Shown here: positions 1 through 6,147 of the stretch, piece after piece
Layout: every line of letters starts with the position of its first letter
Numbering within the stretch: position 1 is the stretch's first letter
Source: an uncultured Veillonella sp.
Lineage (GTDB): Bacteria; Bacillota_C; Negativicutes; Veillonellales; Veillonellaceae
NCBI GenBank assembly: GCA_900765235.1
Contig: CAAFRK010000300.1
Coordinates: 1 to 6,310, forward strand
Direction: 5' to 3'
DNA: 6,310 nt
The notes under the pieces: generated by a model
Told to the model about the DNA's origin: nothing
What the model saw: only the letters and a program-made list of their open reading frames with translations
The model's database searches: none
Made by a program: the position numbers and the translations under genes

Positions 1-289
1 AAGCTAAGTTGATTGCGGTAGGACGAGTTTCCTTTAAGGTCTCACTAAATTCATATAAGCTTGTAAGTTGTTCACTAAACGGAACCTCCAAACGGCCTGC
101 TTCCATAGCAGCTAGAATAAGACCATAACTAGCAGCTACACCAATAGCAGGTGCGCCACGGACGCGAAGCATTTTAATAGCTTCGGCTACTTGGCGCCAA
201 TCTGTACAGTGAACGTATGTAATTTCAGTAGGCAATTTAGTTTGATCTAATAGTACTAACGTATCTTTACGCCATTCAATATTAATCAT
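1..289 (-). CDS. mtnA: S-methyl-5-thioribose-1-phosphate isomerase, N-terminal part (cut by window edge)
   Basis: Translating the minus strand from the ATG at 289-287 gives 96 residues with no stop before the left edge, so the gene is partial only because the window ends. It begins MINIEWRKDTLVLLDQTKLP, carries the RVRGAPAIG motif near residues 43-51 and reaches TRPTAINLA at the edge. Both motifs are hallmarks of MtnA, a member of the eIF2B-like isomerase family. The enzyme converts 5-methylthioribose 1-phosphate to 5-methylthioribulose 1-phosphate in cytoplasmic methionine salvage. An AAGGAG Shine-Dalgarno sits 5 bases before the ATG. The gene starts 42 bases after the stop of the upstream phosphorylase, with no terminator between them, so the two are probably co-transcribed. 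That phosphorylase would supply its substrate. The catalytic Cys and Asp of the family lie beyond the window and cannot be checked. Confidence 0.93.
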   Translation of the reverse strand, partial: MINIEWRKDTLVLLDQTKLPTEITYVHCTDWRQVAEAIKMLRVRGAPAIGVAASYGLILAAMEAGRLEVPFSEQLTSLYEFSETLKETRPTAINLA

Positions 290-331
290 ACCTTCTCCTT
301 CGATGAACTATTATGTTTCGTTATGAATGGA

Positions 332-1126
332 TTATAGTTTAAAACCACCATATTCTTGCATGCGATTATGCGCATCGTAACGAGCATCTACATCAATTGC
401 ATCAATAGCACCTAAAATAAGAGCTTTGAGCTGAGCTGCCATGTCACCCATCATTTCTACTACTTCACCATGTGTCAATGCAGATTCAGAAATACCTGCT
501 GCATAGTTAGTAATCATAGAAATGGTAGCATATGCCATTTCAGCTTCATTAGCTAAATTTACTTCTGGTACATTTGTCATACCTACTGTATCACCACCGA
601 GCATATGGAACATTTTAATTTCCGCTGGAGTTTCAAAACGAGGGCCTTCTGTACATACATAGGTACCGCCATTATGAACAGACAAACCTTGTTCAGTACC
701 AACCTTTTGTAGAATGTCACGTAGTTCTGGACAATATGGATTTGTTACGTCTAAATGTGCTACAGGTCGGTCACCACCTTCATAGAATGTAGTGATGCGG
801 TTCTTAGTGAAATCTAAGAATTGATCAGTCAACACGAAATGACCAGGCTTGAAGTTTTCATTTAAGGAACCTACAGCTGTTGTAGAGATAATAAATGTAA
901 CTCCTAATTTTTTTAGGCCCCAAATATTAGCACGATAGTTAATTTTGTGTGGAGGAATTGTATGATCTTTGCCGTGACGAGCAACAAAGATTACCGTTTT
1001 CCCATGGTATGTACCTTGTACATAATCTATTTCACCATATGGTGTCACTAAGGATTCTTCATGAATATTTTCAAAGATGGATGGATCATAAACGCCAGTA
1101 CCACCAATTACGCCAATTGCACTCAT
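332..1126 (-). CDS. mtnP: MTA phosphorylase/PNP-family nucleoside phosphorylase, probably 6-oxopurine (methylthioinosine-like) specific
   Basis: This 264-residue protein is a cytoplasmic trimer-type (class II) purine nucleoside phosphorylase of the MTAP subfamily. Visible motifs are the glycine-rich phosphate loop IGGTGVYD (residues 7-14), VARHGKDHTIPPHKINYRANI (48-68), STTAVGSL (81-88), TEGPRFETPAEI (159-170) and GMTNVPEVNLANEAEMAYATI (182-202). MTAP cleaves methylthioadenosine with phosphate to a base plus methylthioribose 1-phosphate, the substrate of the adjacent mtnA product. In human MTAP, two aspartates in the motif TDYD (Asp220 and Asp222) contact the adenine. Here the same place reads T206-N207-Y208-A209, so both are lost. 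Substitutions of this type are known in the family to shift preference from 6-aminopurines to 6-oxopurines, giving methylthioinosine phosphorylase or a guanosine/inosine phosphorylase. The mtnA neighbour favours a methylthio substrate. AGGAGG lies 5 bases before the ATG, which supports this start. I found no convincing promoter between the hslO terminator and this gene, so expression may come from read-through or a weak promoter. The family is certain; the substrate is inferred. Confidence 0.9.
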   Translation of the reverse strand: MSAIGVIGGTGVYDPSIFENIHEESLVTPYGEIDYVQGTYHGKTVIFVARHGKDHTIPPHKINYRANIWGLKKLGVTFIISTTAVGSLNENFKPGHFVLTDQFLDFTKNRITTFYEGGDRPVAHLDVTNPYCPELRDILQKVGTEQGLSVHNGGTYVCTEGPRFETPAEIKMFHMLGGDTVGMTNVPEVNLANEAEMAYATISMITNYAAGISESALTHGEVVEMMGDMAAQLKALILGAIDAIDVDARYDAHNRMQEYGGFKL

Positions 1127-1176
1127 TGTGACCTCCTATTATTAATCACTCTATCTTTTATTTTCTCATAGAATAG

Positions 1177-1214
1177 AAAAACAGGCTATAGGAAAAACCT
1201 AGTAGCCTGTATTT
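1177..1214 (-). terminator. Intrinsic terminator after hslO, possibly bidirectional
   Basis: An 8-base perfect inverted repeat, ACAGGCTA (1181-1188) with TAGCCTGT (1203-1210), is extended inward by TAGG/CCTA with a single bulged base and closes on an AAAAA loop. Read on the minus strand, the stem is followed by TTTTT (1176-1180 on the plus strand is mostly A), as expected for termination of hslO 20 bases past its stop. A T run also follows on the plus strand (1212-1217), so the structure could act both ways, although no plus-strand gene is seen. It separates hslO from the mtnP-mtnA pair. Confidence 0.82.
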
Positions 1215-1234
1215 TTTCAACATATTATAAAGTT

Positions 1235-2113
1235 TTATTGAATTGGACCTTTAGGAGCAAACATATCTTGTAACTCTTCACGTGTGAAATGATATTTTTC
1301 ATTACAATAGTGACAAACAAGCTCTGTTACTTCATCTTCTAGAATAGCCTCTTTATCTTCTTCTCTTAATGTCATGAGTACGGCTCCAAAGCGATCGCGT
1401 CCACAACGACATTGGAAATGTATCGGTTCATTATATACTTCATTCACAGTTAAGCCATCAAGAACGCGTTCCATAAGACCTTTACCATCTGGATTTGCTT
1501 TTAAATATTCTGTAATAGGGCCTAATTCATTAATATTCTTTTCGACTTGTGCTAATGCTTCATCCGTAGCATCTGGCAAAGCTTGTACGATAAAACCACC
1601 AGCTACAACTGTATGATAATCTGGGTCTACCAATACACCTAAGCTAATAGTAGAAGGTACTTGTTCAGAGGCATATAAATAGTAGGCCAAATCCTCTGCT
1701 ACTTCACCACTTTGAATTGGACTTGTAGAGGTATAATCTTGTGCTAGTTGAGTAAAGCGAGTAACTTGTACTTCACCATTATGTCCAACAGCAGCACCTA
1801 CATCAAGCTTACCAGCTCGTTTTAAAGGTACATCTACATGTGGCTCATCTACATAGCCACGAACCGTATTATCTGCAAAAGCATCTACATGAACAACGCC
1901 TAGAGGGCCATCGCCTTTAATACGCAAACTTACATTTTCATGATTTTTAAAATCACCAGCTAATAAAATGGCCCCCGTCATAGCGCGACCTAAAGCAGCC
2001 GTTGCGACAGGCCATAAATCATGACGTACACGAGCCGTTTCAACAGTATCCGTTGTTACCGCTAAAGACATACGTACCCCTTCTCGGGTAGTAAAACGTT
2101 TTATATAATCCAT
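1235..2113 (-). CDS. hslO: Redox-regulated holdase chaperone Hsp33
   Basis: The 292-residue length matches the Hsp33 family. The protein begins MDYIKRF and has the family core, including the RGYVDEP region (residues 85-91) and the GHNGEVQVTRF stretch (110-120). The C-terminal redox switch is intact: a CxC pair at Cys235 and Cys237 in FQCRCGRDR and a CxxC pair at Cys267 and Cys270 in LVCHYCNEKY, separated by 29 residues. In known Hsp33 these four cysteines bind zinc when reduced. They form disulfides under oxidative stress, which unfolds the linker and activates cytoplasmic holdase activity. The start is supported by AAGGA 8 bases upstream of the ATG. The gene has its own predicted promoter (2170-2199) and its own terminator (1177-1214), so it looks monocistronic, apart from possible read-through into mtnP. 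Nothing is truncated or missing. Confidence 0.96.
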   Translation of the reverse strand: MDYIKRFTTREGVRMSLAVTTDTVETARVRHDLWPVATAALGRAMTGAILLAGDFKNHENVSLRIKGDGPLGVVHVDAFADNTVRGYVDEPHVDVPLKRAGKLDVGAAVGHNGEVQVTRFTQLAQDYTSTSPIQSGEVAEDLAYYLYASEQVPSTISLGVLVDPDYHTVVAGGFIVQALPDATDEALAQVEKNINELGPITEYLKANPDGKGLMERVLDGLTVNEVYNEPIHFQCRCGRDRFGAVLMTLREEDKEAILEDEVTELVCHYCNEKYHFTREELQDMFAPKGPIQ

Positions 2114-2169
2114 TCTATCATTCCTTATTAGTAATTAAAGTTTAAAACTGCACTTTTATGTGCTTATAT

Positions 2170-2199
2170 AGTATATCATGTCATAGAATTACATTTCAA
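2170..2199 (-). promoter_or_regulatory. Predicted sigma-A type promoter of hslO
   Basis: On the minus strand TTGAAA (-35, plus 2194-2199) is followed 18 bases later by TATACT (-10, plus 2170-2175). A TG one base before the -10 makes it an extended -10 site. Transcription would start near 2163, giving a leader of about 50 bases before the hslO ATG. The site lies just downstream of the ribH terminator, where a new promoter is expected. It is a consensus match by eye only. The leader also holds a small GCAC/GTGC dyad (2150-2163). Confidence 0.6.
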
Positions 2200-2263
2200 A
2201 TTATAGAGAATATATGTTCGTCTAGATTACTTTCAATGTAAAAGAACATATTTTCGATATTAT

Positions 2264-2299
2264 AAAAACACCCAGTACCATAGGATACTGAGTGTTTTT
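2264..2299 (-). terminator. Intrinsic terminator of the riboflavin operon
   Basis: Two 14-base arms (2264-2277 and 2286-2299) enclose an 8-base loop, 10 bases after the ribH stop. In the minus-strand RNA all 14 positions pair, one of them as a G-U wobble. In the plus-strand RNA the same position is a C-A mismatch, so the hairpin is better formed in the direction of ribH. The lower stem is A5 paired to U5, supplying the U tract. This closes the ribDE-BA-H unit and separates it from hslO. Confidence 0.88.
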
Positions 2300-2309
2300 A
2301 ATAGTCTTC

Positions 2310-2771
2310 TTAGAATTGATCGATAAGGTTAACCATTTCAATAGCGCCCATAGCACAGTCGTAACCCTTATTGCCAGCTTTAGTACCAGCACGTTCGATA
2401 GCTTGTTCAATGTTTTCAGTAGTTACTACACCGAACATAACAGGAATACCAGTTTCTAAGGAAACATGAGCAATACCTTTAGCTACTTCATTACATACAT
2501 AGTCATAATGAGTAGTAGCACCGCGAATTACAGCACCAACGCAAATAACCGCATCGAAGCGACCAGATGAAGCAGCTTTTTTAGCAATCAATGGAATTTC
2601 ATAAGCACCTGGTACCCAAATAACAGTAATATCCTCTTCTTTTACATCGTGACGTAATAAGCAATCTTCAGCGCCACCAATTAATTTAGAAGTAATGAAC
2701 TCATTAAAACGAGAACCGATAATAGCAAATTTCTTACCGCTACCTAGTAAATTACCTTCTTGAACCTTCAT
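2310..2771 (-). CDS. ribH: 6,7-dimethyl-8-ribityllumazine synthase
   Basis: This 153-residue protein has the normal length for the lumazine synthase family. It condenses 5-amino-6-ribitylamino-uracil with 3,4-dihydroxy-2-butanone 4-phosphate to form the lumazine that riboflavin synthase uses. Substrate-site motifs are present: SRFNEFI (residues 20-26, with Phe22 stacking on the pyrimidine), VPGAYEIP (53-60), [14 protein letters not shown] (79-92, with His88 as the expected catalytic histidine) and [12 protein letters not shown] (125-136, with Arg127 expected to bind phosphate). Family members assemble as pentamers or 60-mer capsids; which applies here cannot be read from sequence. AGGAGGT lies upstream of the ATG with 7-8 bases of spacing. 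The gene is last in the operon, 72 bases after ribBA. That gap holds a small TTCCT/AGGAA dyad (2789-2802) just before the ribosome binding site but no clear terminator or promoter. Confidence 0.97.
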   Translation of the reverse strand: MKVQEGNLLGSGKKFAIIGSRFNEFITSKLIGGAEDCLLRHDVKEEDITVIWVPGAYEIPLIAKKAASSGRFDAVICVGAVIRGATTHYDYVCNEVAKGIAHVSLETGIPVMFGVVTTENIEQAIERAGTKAGNKGYDCAMGAIEMVNLIDQF

Positions 2772-2843
2772 TATGTTGACCTCCTATATTCCTATAAAGG
2801 AAATTCTTATGTGACAAGCAATTTGTTAAATAGAACTAAATAA

Positions 2844-4046
2844 TTAGTCTTCTAACATATGACCCATTTTTTCTTCTTTTGTTTTCAAGTAACCTGCATT
2901 GAATTTGTTCGCTGCAATGATAAGCGGTACACGACTAGTTACATCGATACCCCAATGTTCTAAACCATGACGTTTTTCAGGATTATTCGTTAACAAGCGA
3001 ATGCTCTTAATACCTAAAAAACGAATGATTTGAGCTGCTAAGGAATATTCACGCATATCTGCTGGGAAGCCCAATTGTTCATTTGCTTCTACAGTATCTA
3101 GGCCTTGCTCTTGTAATGCATAGGCTTTAATTTTATTTGTTAAGCCAATACCTCGGCCTTCTTGACGCATGTATACTACAACGCCTTTGCCTTCTTTTTC
3201 GATAGCACGTAGCGCATTATCTAATTGTTCGCCACAATCACAACGTTTAGAGCCAAACACATCGCCAGTTAAACATTCAGAGTGAATACGTACAAGCACA
3301 TCGCTACAGTTTTGCACATCACCTTTAACAATAGCTAAATGCTCTTTTTTATCTAATTCATTTTTGAATACAAAGATATTGAAATCACCAAACTTAGTAG
3401 GTAATTTAGAACAAGCACCAAGTTCAACCATGTCTTCATGCTGTTTACGATATTCGATAAGCTCTGCTACGGAAGCAATTTTCAAATCGTGTTCTTTTGC
3501 AAATTCCATGAGATCTGGTAGACGAGCCATATCGCCATCATCTTTTGTAATCTCACAAATTACAGCTGCCTCTTGTAGACCTGCTAATCGGCAAAGGTCG
3601 ATTGATGCTTCAGTATGACCTTGGCGTACTAGAACGCCACCCTCTTTATATACTAAAGGGAACACGTGACCAGGACGACGGAAGTCTTCAGGTTTAGCAT
3701 TAGGATCTAGTAATTTTTGGATTGTATAAGCACGTTCTGCTGGAGATACGCCTGTTGTAGTATCTACATGGTCAACAGTAACTGTGAAAGCAGTTTCATG
3801 ATTATCTGTATTTTTAGCAACCATGGCAGGAATGCCAAGTTTTTCTAAAGCTTCACGGCGCATTGGCGTACATACGATACCGCGCGCGTATTTAACCATA
3901 AAGTTAATATTTTCTTGTGTAGCAAACTCAGCCGCAATGATAAGATCACCTTCGTTTTCACGGCTTTCATCATCAACAATAATAACAGGTTTACCAGCTT
4001 TAAGGTCTTGTAAGACCTCTTCAATTGAATGTAATTGTTCGCTCAT
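2844..4046 (-). CDS. ribBA: Bifunctional 3,4-dihydroxy-2-butanone-4-phosphate synthase / GTP cyclohydrolase II
   Basis: This 400-residue fusion has the length usual for RibBA. Residues 1 to about 200 are the RibB domain, which makes the four-carbon precursor from ribulose 5-phosphate. It shows the acidic metal site [11 protein letters not shown] (25-35), RPGHVFPL (124-131) and [15 protein letters not shown] (143-157). Residues from about 205 to the end are the RibA domain, which opens GTP to the pyrimidine intermediate. It shows [24 protein letters not shown] (252-275) with zinc ligands Cys258, Cys269 and Cys271. RQEGRGIGL (294-302), Tyr309 and Arg332 follow; the last two sit where E. coli RibA has its catalytic Tyr105 and Arg128. 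LLTNNPEK (351-358) follows as expected. Both halves look active, since no key residue is missing. The start has AAGGAG 7 bases upstream and lies 17 bases after the ribE stop, so the genes are tightly co-transcribed. Confidence 0.97.
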   Translation of the reverse strand: MSEQLHSIEEVLQDLKAGKPVIIVDDESRENEGDLIIAAEFATQENINFMVKYARGIVCTPMRREALEKLGIPAMVAKNTDNHETAFTVTVDHVDTTTGVSPAERAYTIQKLLDPNAKPEDFRRPGHVFPLVYKEGGVLVRQGHTEASIDLCRLAGLQEAAVICEITKDDGDMARLPDLMEFAKEHDLKIASVAELIEYRKQHEDMVELGACSKLPTKFGDFNIFVFKNELDKKEHLAIVKGDVQNCSDVLVRIHSECLTGDVFGSKRCDCGEQLDNALRAIEKEGKGVVVYMRQEGRGIGLTNKIKAYALQEQGLDTVEANEQLGFPADMREYSLAAQIIRFLGIKSIRLLTNNPEKRHGLEHWGIDVTSRVPLIIAANKFNAGYLKTKEEKMGHMLED

Positions 4047-4063
4047 AGGAACGCTCCTTACTT

Positions 4064-4720
4064 TTATATAAATCCATTCTCTACTAAGAGGGATTGCATA
4101 GTTTTCTTAGGTTTCTCTTCGGTAGGTTCACTACCAAGATTCATAAAATGACGAATATATCGACCAGCAATATCCGTTTCTAAATTGACCTCCGTCCCAA
4201 TGTGAGCAGGACCTAAAATGGTTTCACTCAATGTGTGAGGAATGATAGATACGGAAAAACTGCTGTCCGTTCGTCGCATAATAGTGAGGCTAATACCATC
4301 GATCGTAATGGATCCCTTATAGATAACATAATCCATAACAGATTTTGGAGCCTCTATGGTAAAGATAATGGCATTATCCGTTTGTTCACGGTTAATGATG
4401 CGGCCTGTACCATCTACGTGTCCAGCTACAATGTGACCACCAAATCTACCGTTAGCAAGCATAGCTCGCTCTAAATTGACTGGTTGATGAACTTTCAAAT
4501 TTGTGAAAGTAGTCATCTTAATTGACTCAGGCATTACATCAGCTGTAAATACGCCATTACCAATGGTAGTAGCTGTCAAACATACACCGTTAACAGCTAC
4601 GGAGTCACCAATTTTCAGATCACTAAAAATCTTTTCACCCCGAATTGTAATAGCTAAGGATTTAGGGCCCTTTTTAATGCTTTCTACACGGCCGATTTCT
4701 TCAACGATTCCCGTGAACAT
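4064..4720 (-). CDS. ribE: Riboflavin synthase (alpha chain)
   Basis: This 218-residue protein carries the two tandem lumazine-binding domains of riboflavin synthase, which dismutates two lumazines into riboflavin and the ribitylaminouracil. I place the start at 4720, so the protein begins [10 protein letters not shown], the nearly invariant N-terminus of the family. An upstream in-frame ATG at 4753 would add 11 residues (MKRIVKEGGAL) that encode the ribosome binding site and are not expected. AAGGAGG (4728-4734) is 7 bases from the chosen ATG. Domain 1 shows VAVNGVCLT (41-49) and [16 protein letters not shown] (91-106). Domain 2 shows [12 protein letters not shown] (136-147) and [12 protein letters not shown] (178-189). 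The first 20 bases overlap the end of ribD, and the SD lies inside ribD, so translation is probably coupled. The 218-residue length is normal for the family. Confidence 0.96.
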   Translation of the reverse strand: MFTGIVEEIGRVESIKKGPKSLAITIRGEKIFSDLKIGDSVAVNGVCLTATTIGNGVFTADVMPESIKMTTFTNLKVHQPVNLERAMLANGRFGGHIVAGHVDGTGRIINREQTDNAIIFTIEAPKSVMDYVIYKGSITIDGISLTIMRRTDSSFSVSIIPHTLSETILGPAHIGTEVNLETDIAGRYIRHFMNLGSEPTEEKPKKTMQSLLVENGFI

Positions 4721-5915
4721 AAGCGCCCCTCCTTCCTTGACGATACGCTTCAATACGGATGTTATTATCTAGTACAGTTGTTTTTGTAAAGGTTAATTGC
4801 GGCGAAGAGTCTAAACTTTCAAAACCACGACCACCTACGGCAGGTGTAGCCTCTGTACCACCGATTATAGTATTACCAATATAGGTAACCACCTTATCAA
4901 AGTTCATAGACTCTACAAAAGAGCTGATAATAGCAGAACCGCCTTCAACTAAGACGGAAGTATAACCAAAATCTCCCAACTTTGTAAGAATATCAGCAAC
5001 AGATAATTTCTTAATATCTATGACAATATCTGTGCTTTTACTTTTACGAGTAGACACTGATTCAACAACCGTTACAAGAGCTCCTACTTGTTCTAAAGCC
5101 TGTATCCGTTCTTTAGGACAACCTTTAGATACAAATATATGAACCTTGCGAGTATCTACTTCAAATACACGACTTGTGGTAGGTGTTCTACCAAGACTGT
5201 CTAATATGATAACATCTGGTTGATGAACTGAGATAGGCTCATTAAGAATGTTTCTATCCAATATAGCATCTGCTAATTCATCATCACTGAGTCGACAGTT
5301 TAACTGAGGATTATCTGCTAAGATTGTACCAATACCAACGAGCATAGCATCATGAGTAGCACGTAGTACATGTCCATCACGACGGGAGGATTCATTAGTA
5401 ATCCATTGGGATTGGCCTGTAAACGTTGCAATCTTACCATCAAGTGACATAGCGCTTTTAATGGTTACAAATGGCTTTCCCGTCTGTATGTACGTAAAGA
5501 AGTGTTCATTTAACTCAGCACATTCATCATTACAAACAGGAACAATAACTTCAATCCCCGCTTCTTTAAGAAGCTCAATACCTTTACCAGCAACAAGTGG
5601 GTTAGGATCTGTACTGCCAATTACTACCTTACCTATCCCCGCTTCTATGATACGAAATGCACAAGGCGGTGTTTTACCATAATGAGAGCAAGGCTCTAAT
5701 GTTACATATAAAGTGGCACCTTTAGCATTTTCACCCGCCTGATTCAGTGCATGCACCTCTGCATGAGCCGTACCAGCTTTGTGATGATAACCTTCACCGA
5801 TTATTGTATTGTCTTTCACCACTACGGCACCTACCAAAGGATTTGGCGAAGTGTGTCCTGTGGCCAATTTTGCCAGTGCAATGGCGCGTTTCATATATGC
5901 TACGTCATCCACCAT
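4701..5915 (-). CDS. ribD: Bifunctional pyrimidine deaminase / reductase of riboflavin synthesis
   Basis: This 404-residue protein carries out the deamination and side-chain reduction that follow GTP cyclohydrolase II. Residues 1 to about 145 are a CMP/dCMP-type zinc deaminase: TSPNPLVGAVVV (22-33), the zinc and proton-transfer motif HAE (51-53), and PCSHYGKTPPC (75-85) with zinc ligands Cys76 and Cys85. Residues from about 148 to 390 are the NADPH-dependent reductase: TIKSAMSLDGKIA (151-163), QWITNESSRRDGH (170-182), MLVGIGTILADNPQL (191-205) and VLVEGGSAI (321-329). The last dozen residues ([13 protein letters not shown]) look like a poorly conserved tail, read through the ribE ribosome binding site and start. 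ribD is the first gene of the operon, directly after the FMN riboswitch terminator. The N-terminus aligns with known RibD proteins when started at this ATG or at the GTG that is codon 2. Confidence 0.96.
   Translation of the reverse strand: MVDDVAYMKRAIALAKLATGHTSPNPLVGAVVVKDNTIIGEGYHHKAGTAHAEVHALNQAGENAKGATLYVTLEPCSHYGKTPPCAFRIIEAGIGKVVIGSTDPNPLVAGKGIELLKEAGIEVIVPVCNDECAELNEHFFTYIQTGKPFVTIKSAMSLDGKIATFTGQSQWITNESSRRDGHVLRATHDAMLVGIGTILADNPQLNCRLSDDELADAILDRNILNEPISVHQPDVIILDSLGRTPTTSRVFEVDTRKVHIFVSKGCPKERIQALEQVGALVTVVESVSTRKSKSTDIVIDIKKLSVADILTKLGDFGYTSVLVEGGSAIISSFVESMNFDKVVTYIGNTIIGGTEATPAVGGRGFESLDSSPQLTFTKTTVLDNNIRIEAYRQGRRGAYVHGNR
4728..4734 (-). promoter_or_regulatory. Ribosome binding site that fixes the ribE start
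   Basis: AAGGAGG on the minus strand lies 7 bases before the ATG at 4720 and inside the ribD coding sequence. It decides between the 4720 start and the in-frame ATG at 4753, which would place this site within the gene. Confidence 0.85.
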
Positions 5916-5923
5916 ATCACCTC
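5916..5923 (-). promoter_or_regulatory. Ribosome binding site of ribD, unusually close to the ATG
   Basis: The sequence GAGGTGAT matches eight consecutive bases of the extended anti-Shine-Dalgarno complement and abuts the ATG. Only 4 bases separate GAGG from ATG, but 7 separate it from the GTG that is codon 2. Initiation at GTG is therefore possible. The site sits just past the riboswitch terminator, so terminated transcripts would lack it. Confidence 0.7.
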
Positions 5924-5926
5924 AAT

Positions 5927-5953
5927 AAAAAAAGGACTATATACATAGTCCTT
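5927..5953 (-). terminator. Intrinsic terminator of the FMN riboswitch expression platform
   Basis: A perfect 9-base-pair stem (AAGGACTAT at plus 5932-5940 with ATAGTCCTT at 5945-5953) closes a 4-base loop. In the minus-strand RNA it is followed directly by a U tract (plus 5927-5931, continuing the stem's own U residues). It lies between the aptamer and the ribD ribosome binding site, the usual place for an FMN-controlled attenuator. When FMN is bound this hairpin should form and stop transcription before ribD. Confidence 0.92.
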
Positions 5954-5967
5954 GGGTAATCATAATT

Positions 5968-5984
5968 GCGCACAACAAATGCGC
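5968..5984 (-). other. Small hairpin between aptamer and terminator
   Basis: GCGCA (5968-5972) and TGCGC (5980-5984) form a 5-base-pair GC-rich stem with a 7-base loop in the leader RNA. It is not part of the conserved aptamer and not part of the terminator. It may be a spacer helix that brings the P1 strand and the terminator arm together, or a pause site. Its role is not established. Confidence 0.5.
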
Positions 5985-5987
5985 CTC

Positions 5988-6097
5988 GTCTTTTCTCATC
6001 CAGACTGTACTGTCGGTATCGGAATTGCACCGATTCATACCCATAAGGTTCGCGGACTATACCGCCGGTAAGGAATTTCACCTGTCCCCAAAGACTT
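5988..6097 (-). promoter_or_regulatory. FMN riboswitch (RFN element) aptamer upstream of ribD
   Basis: The minus strand contains the conserved RFN blocks in order: GGGGACAGGTGAAATTCC, ACCGGCGGT, GTCCGCGAACC, GGTGCAATTCCGATACCGAC and AGTCTGGATGAGAAAAGAC. Helix P1 is GTCTTT (plus 6090-6095) with AAAGAC (plus 5988-5993). Short stems fit P2 to P6, for example GCGG/CCGC for P3, ACC/GGT for P4, TCGG/CCGA for P5 and GAC/GTC for P6. The variable stem-loops are at about minimal length, so this is a compact version. It should bind flavin mononucleotide, the cofactor made from the operon's product, and repress the operon by termination at 5927-5953. The 5' strand of P1 can pair instead with the terminator arm (5947-5956 with 6087-6096), which gives the antiterminated state. 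Confidence 0.96.
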
Positions 6098-6118
6098 ATC
6101 TATTTTCTTTATGAATTA

Positions 6119-6147
6119 ATAGTAACACTTTTATTAGTGTTATGCAA
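6119..6147 (-). promoter_or_regulatory. Candidate promoter of the riboflavin operon
   Basis: On the minus strand TTGCAT (-35, plus 6142-6147) is separated by 17 bases from TACTAT (-10, plus 6119-6124). A TG one base before the -10 gives an extended -10. The predicted start, about 7 bases later, leaves some 15-20 bases before the P1 helix of the riboswitch, which is a sensible geometry. The -35 match is weak and the region is very AT-rich, so other start sites are possible. Confidence 0.5.
6123..6142. repeat. Perfect inverted repeat within the candidate promoter spacer
   Basis: TAACACT (6123-6129) and AGTGTTA (6136-6142) are exact reverse complements with a 6-base spacer. The dyad fills the space between the candidate -35 and -10 of the riboflavin promoter. 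It could be an operator for a dimeric regulator or a chance dyad in AT-rich DNA. No U tract follows on either strand, so it is not a terminator. Confidence 0.55.

Noticed and set aside
949..1131. Plus-strand open frame opposite the phosphorylase gene
   Set aside because: It lies wholly against a well-supported conserved gene, its product resembles nothing I recognise, and it has no convincing ribosome binding site.
1127..1176. Promoter or SAM-type riboswitch ahead of the methionine-salvage pair
   Set aside because: The 50 bases between the hslO terminator and mtnP are too short for a SAM riboswitch, and no hexamer pair has acceptable spacing.
2222..2410. Minus-strand open frame overlapping the ribH end and its terminator
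   Set aside because: It is out of frame with ribH, reads straight through the terminator hairpin, and has no ribosome binding site or recognisable product.
2772..2843. Internal promoter (TTGTCA with a poor -10) ahead of ribH, and the TTCCT/AGGAA dyad as a control element
   Set aside because: The -10 matches are poor and the dyad is only 5 base pairs, so simple co-transcription with ribBA explains the layout.
3364..4071. Plus-strand open frames (3364-3618, 3823-4071) opposite ribBA
   Set aside because: They are antisense shadows of conserved RibA and RibB coding sequence, with serine-rich low-information products.
4721..4753. Upstream ATG for ribE at 4753
   Set aside because: Riboflavin synthases begin MFTGIVEE, and the good SD lies between the two ATGs, so the 4720 start is preferred.
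4235..5959. Plus-strand open frames opposite ribE and ribD (4235-4474, 4503-4772, 5461-5682, 5747-5959)
   Set aside because: All lie opposite conserved domains, none has family motifs, and two of them overlap each other in different frames.
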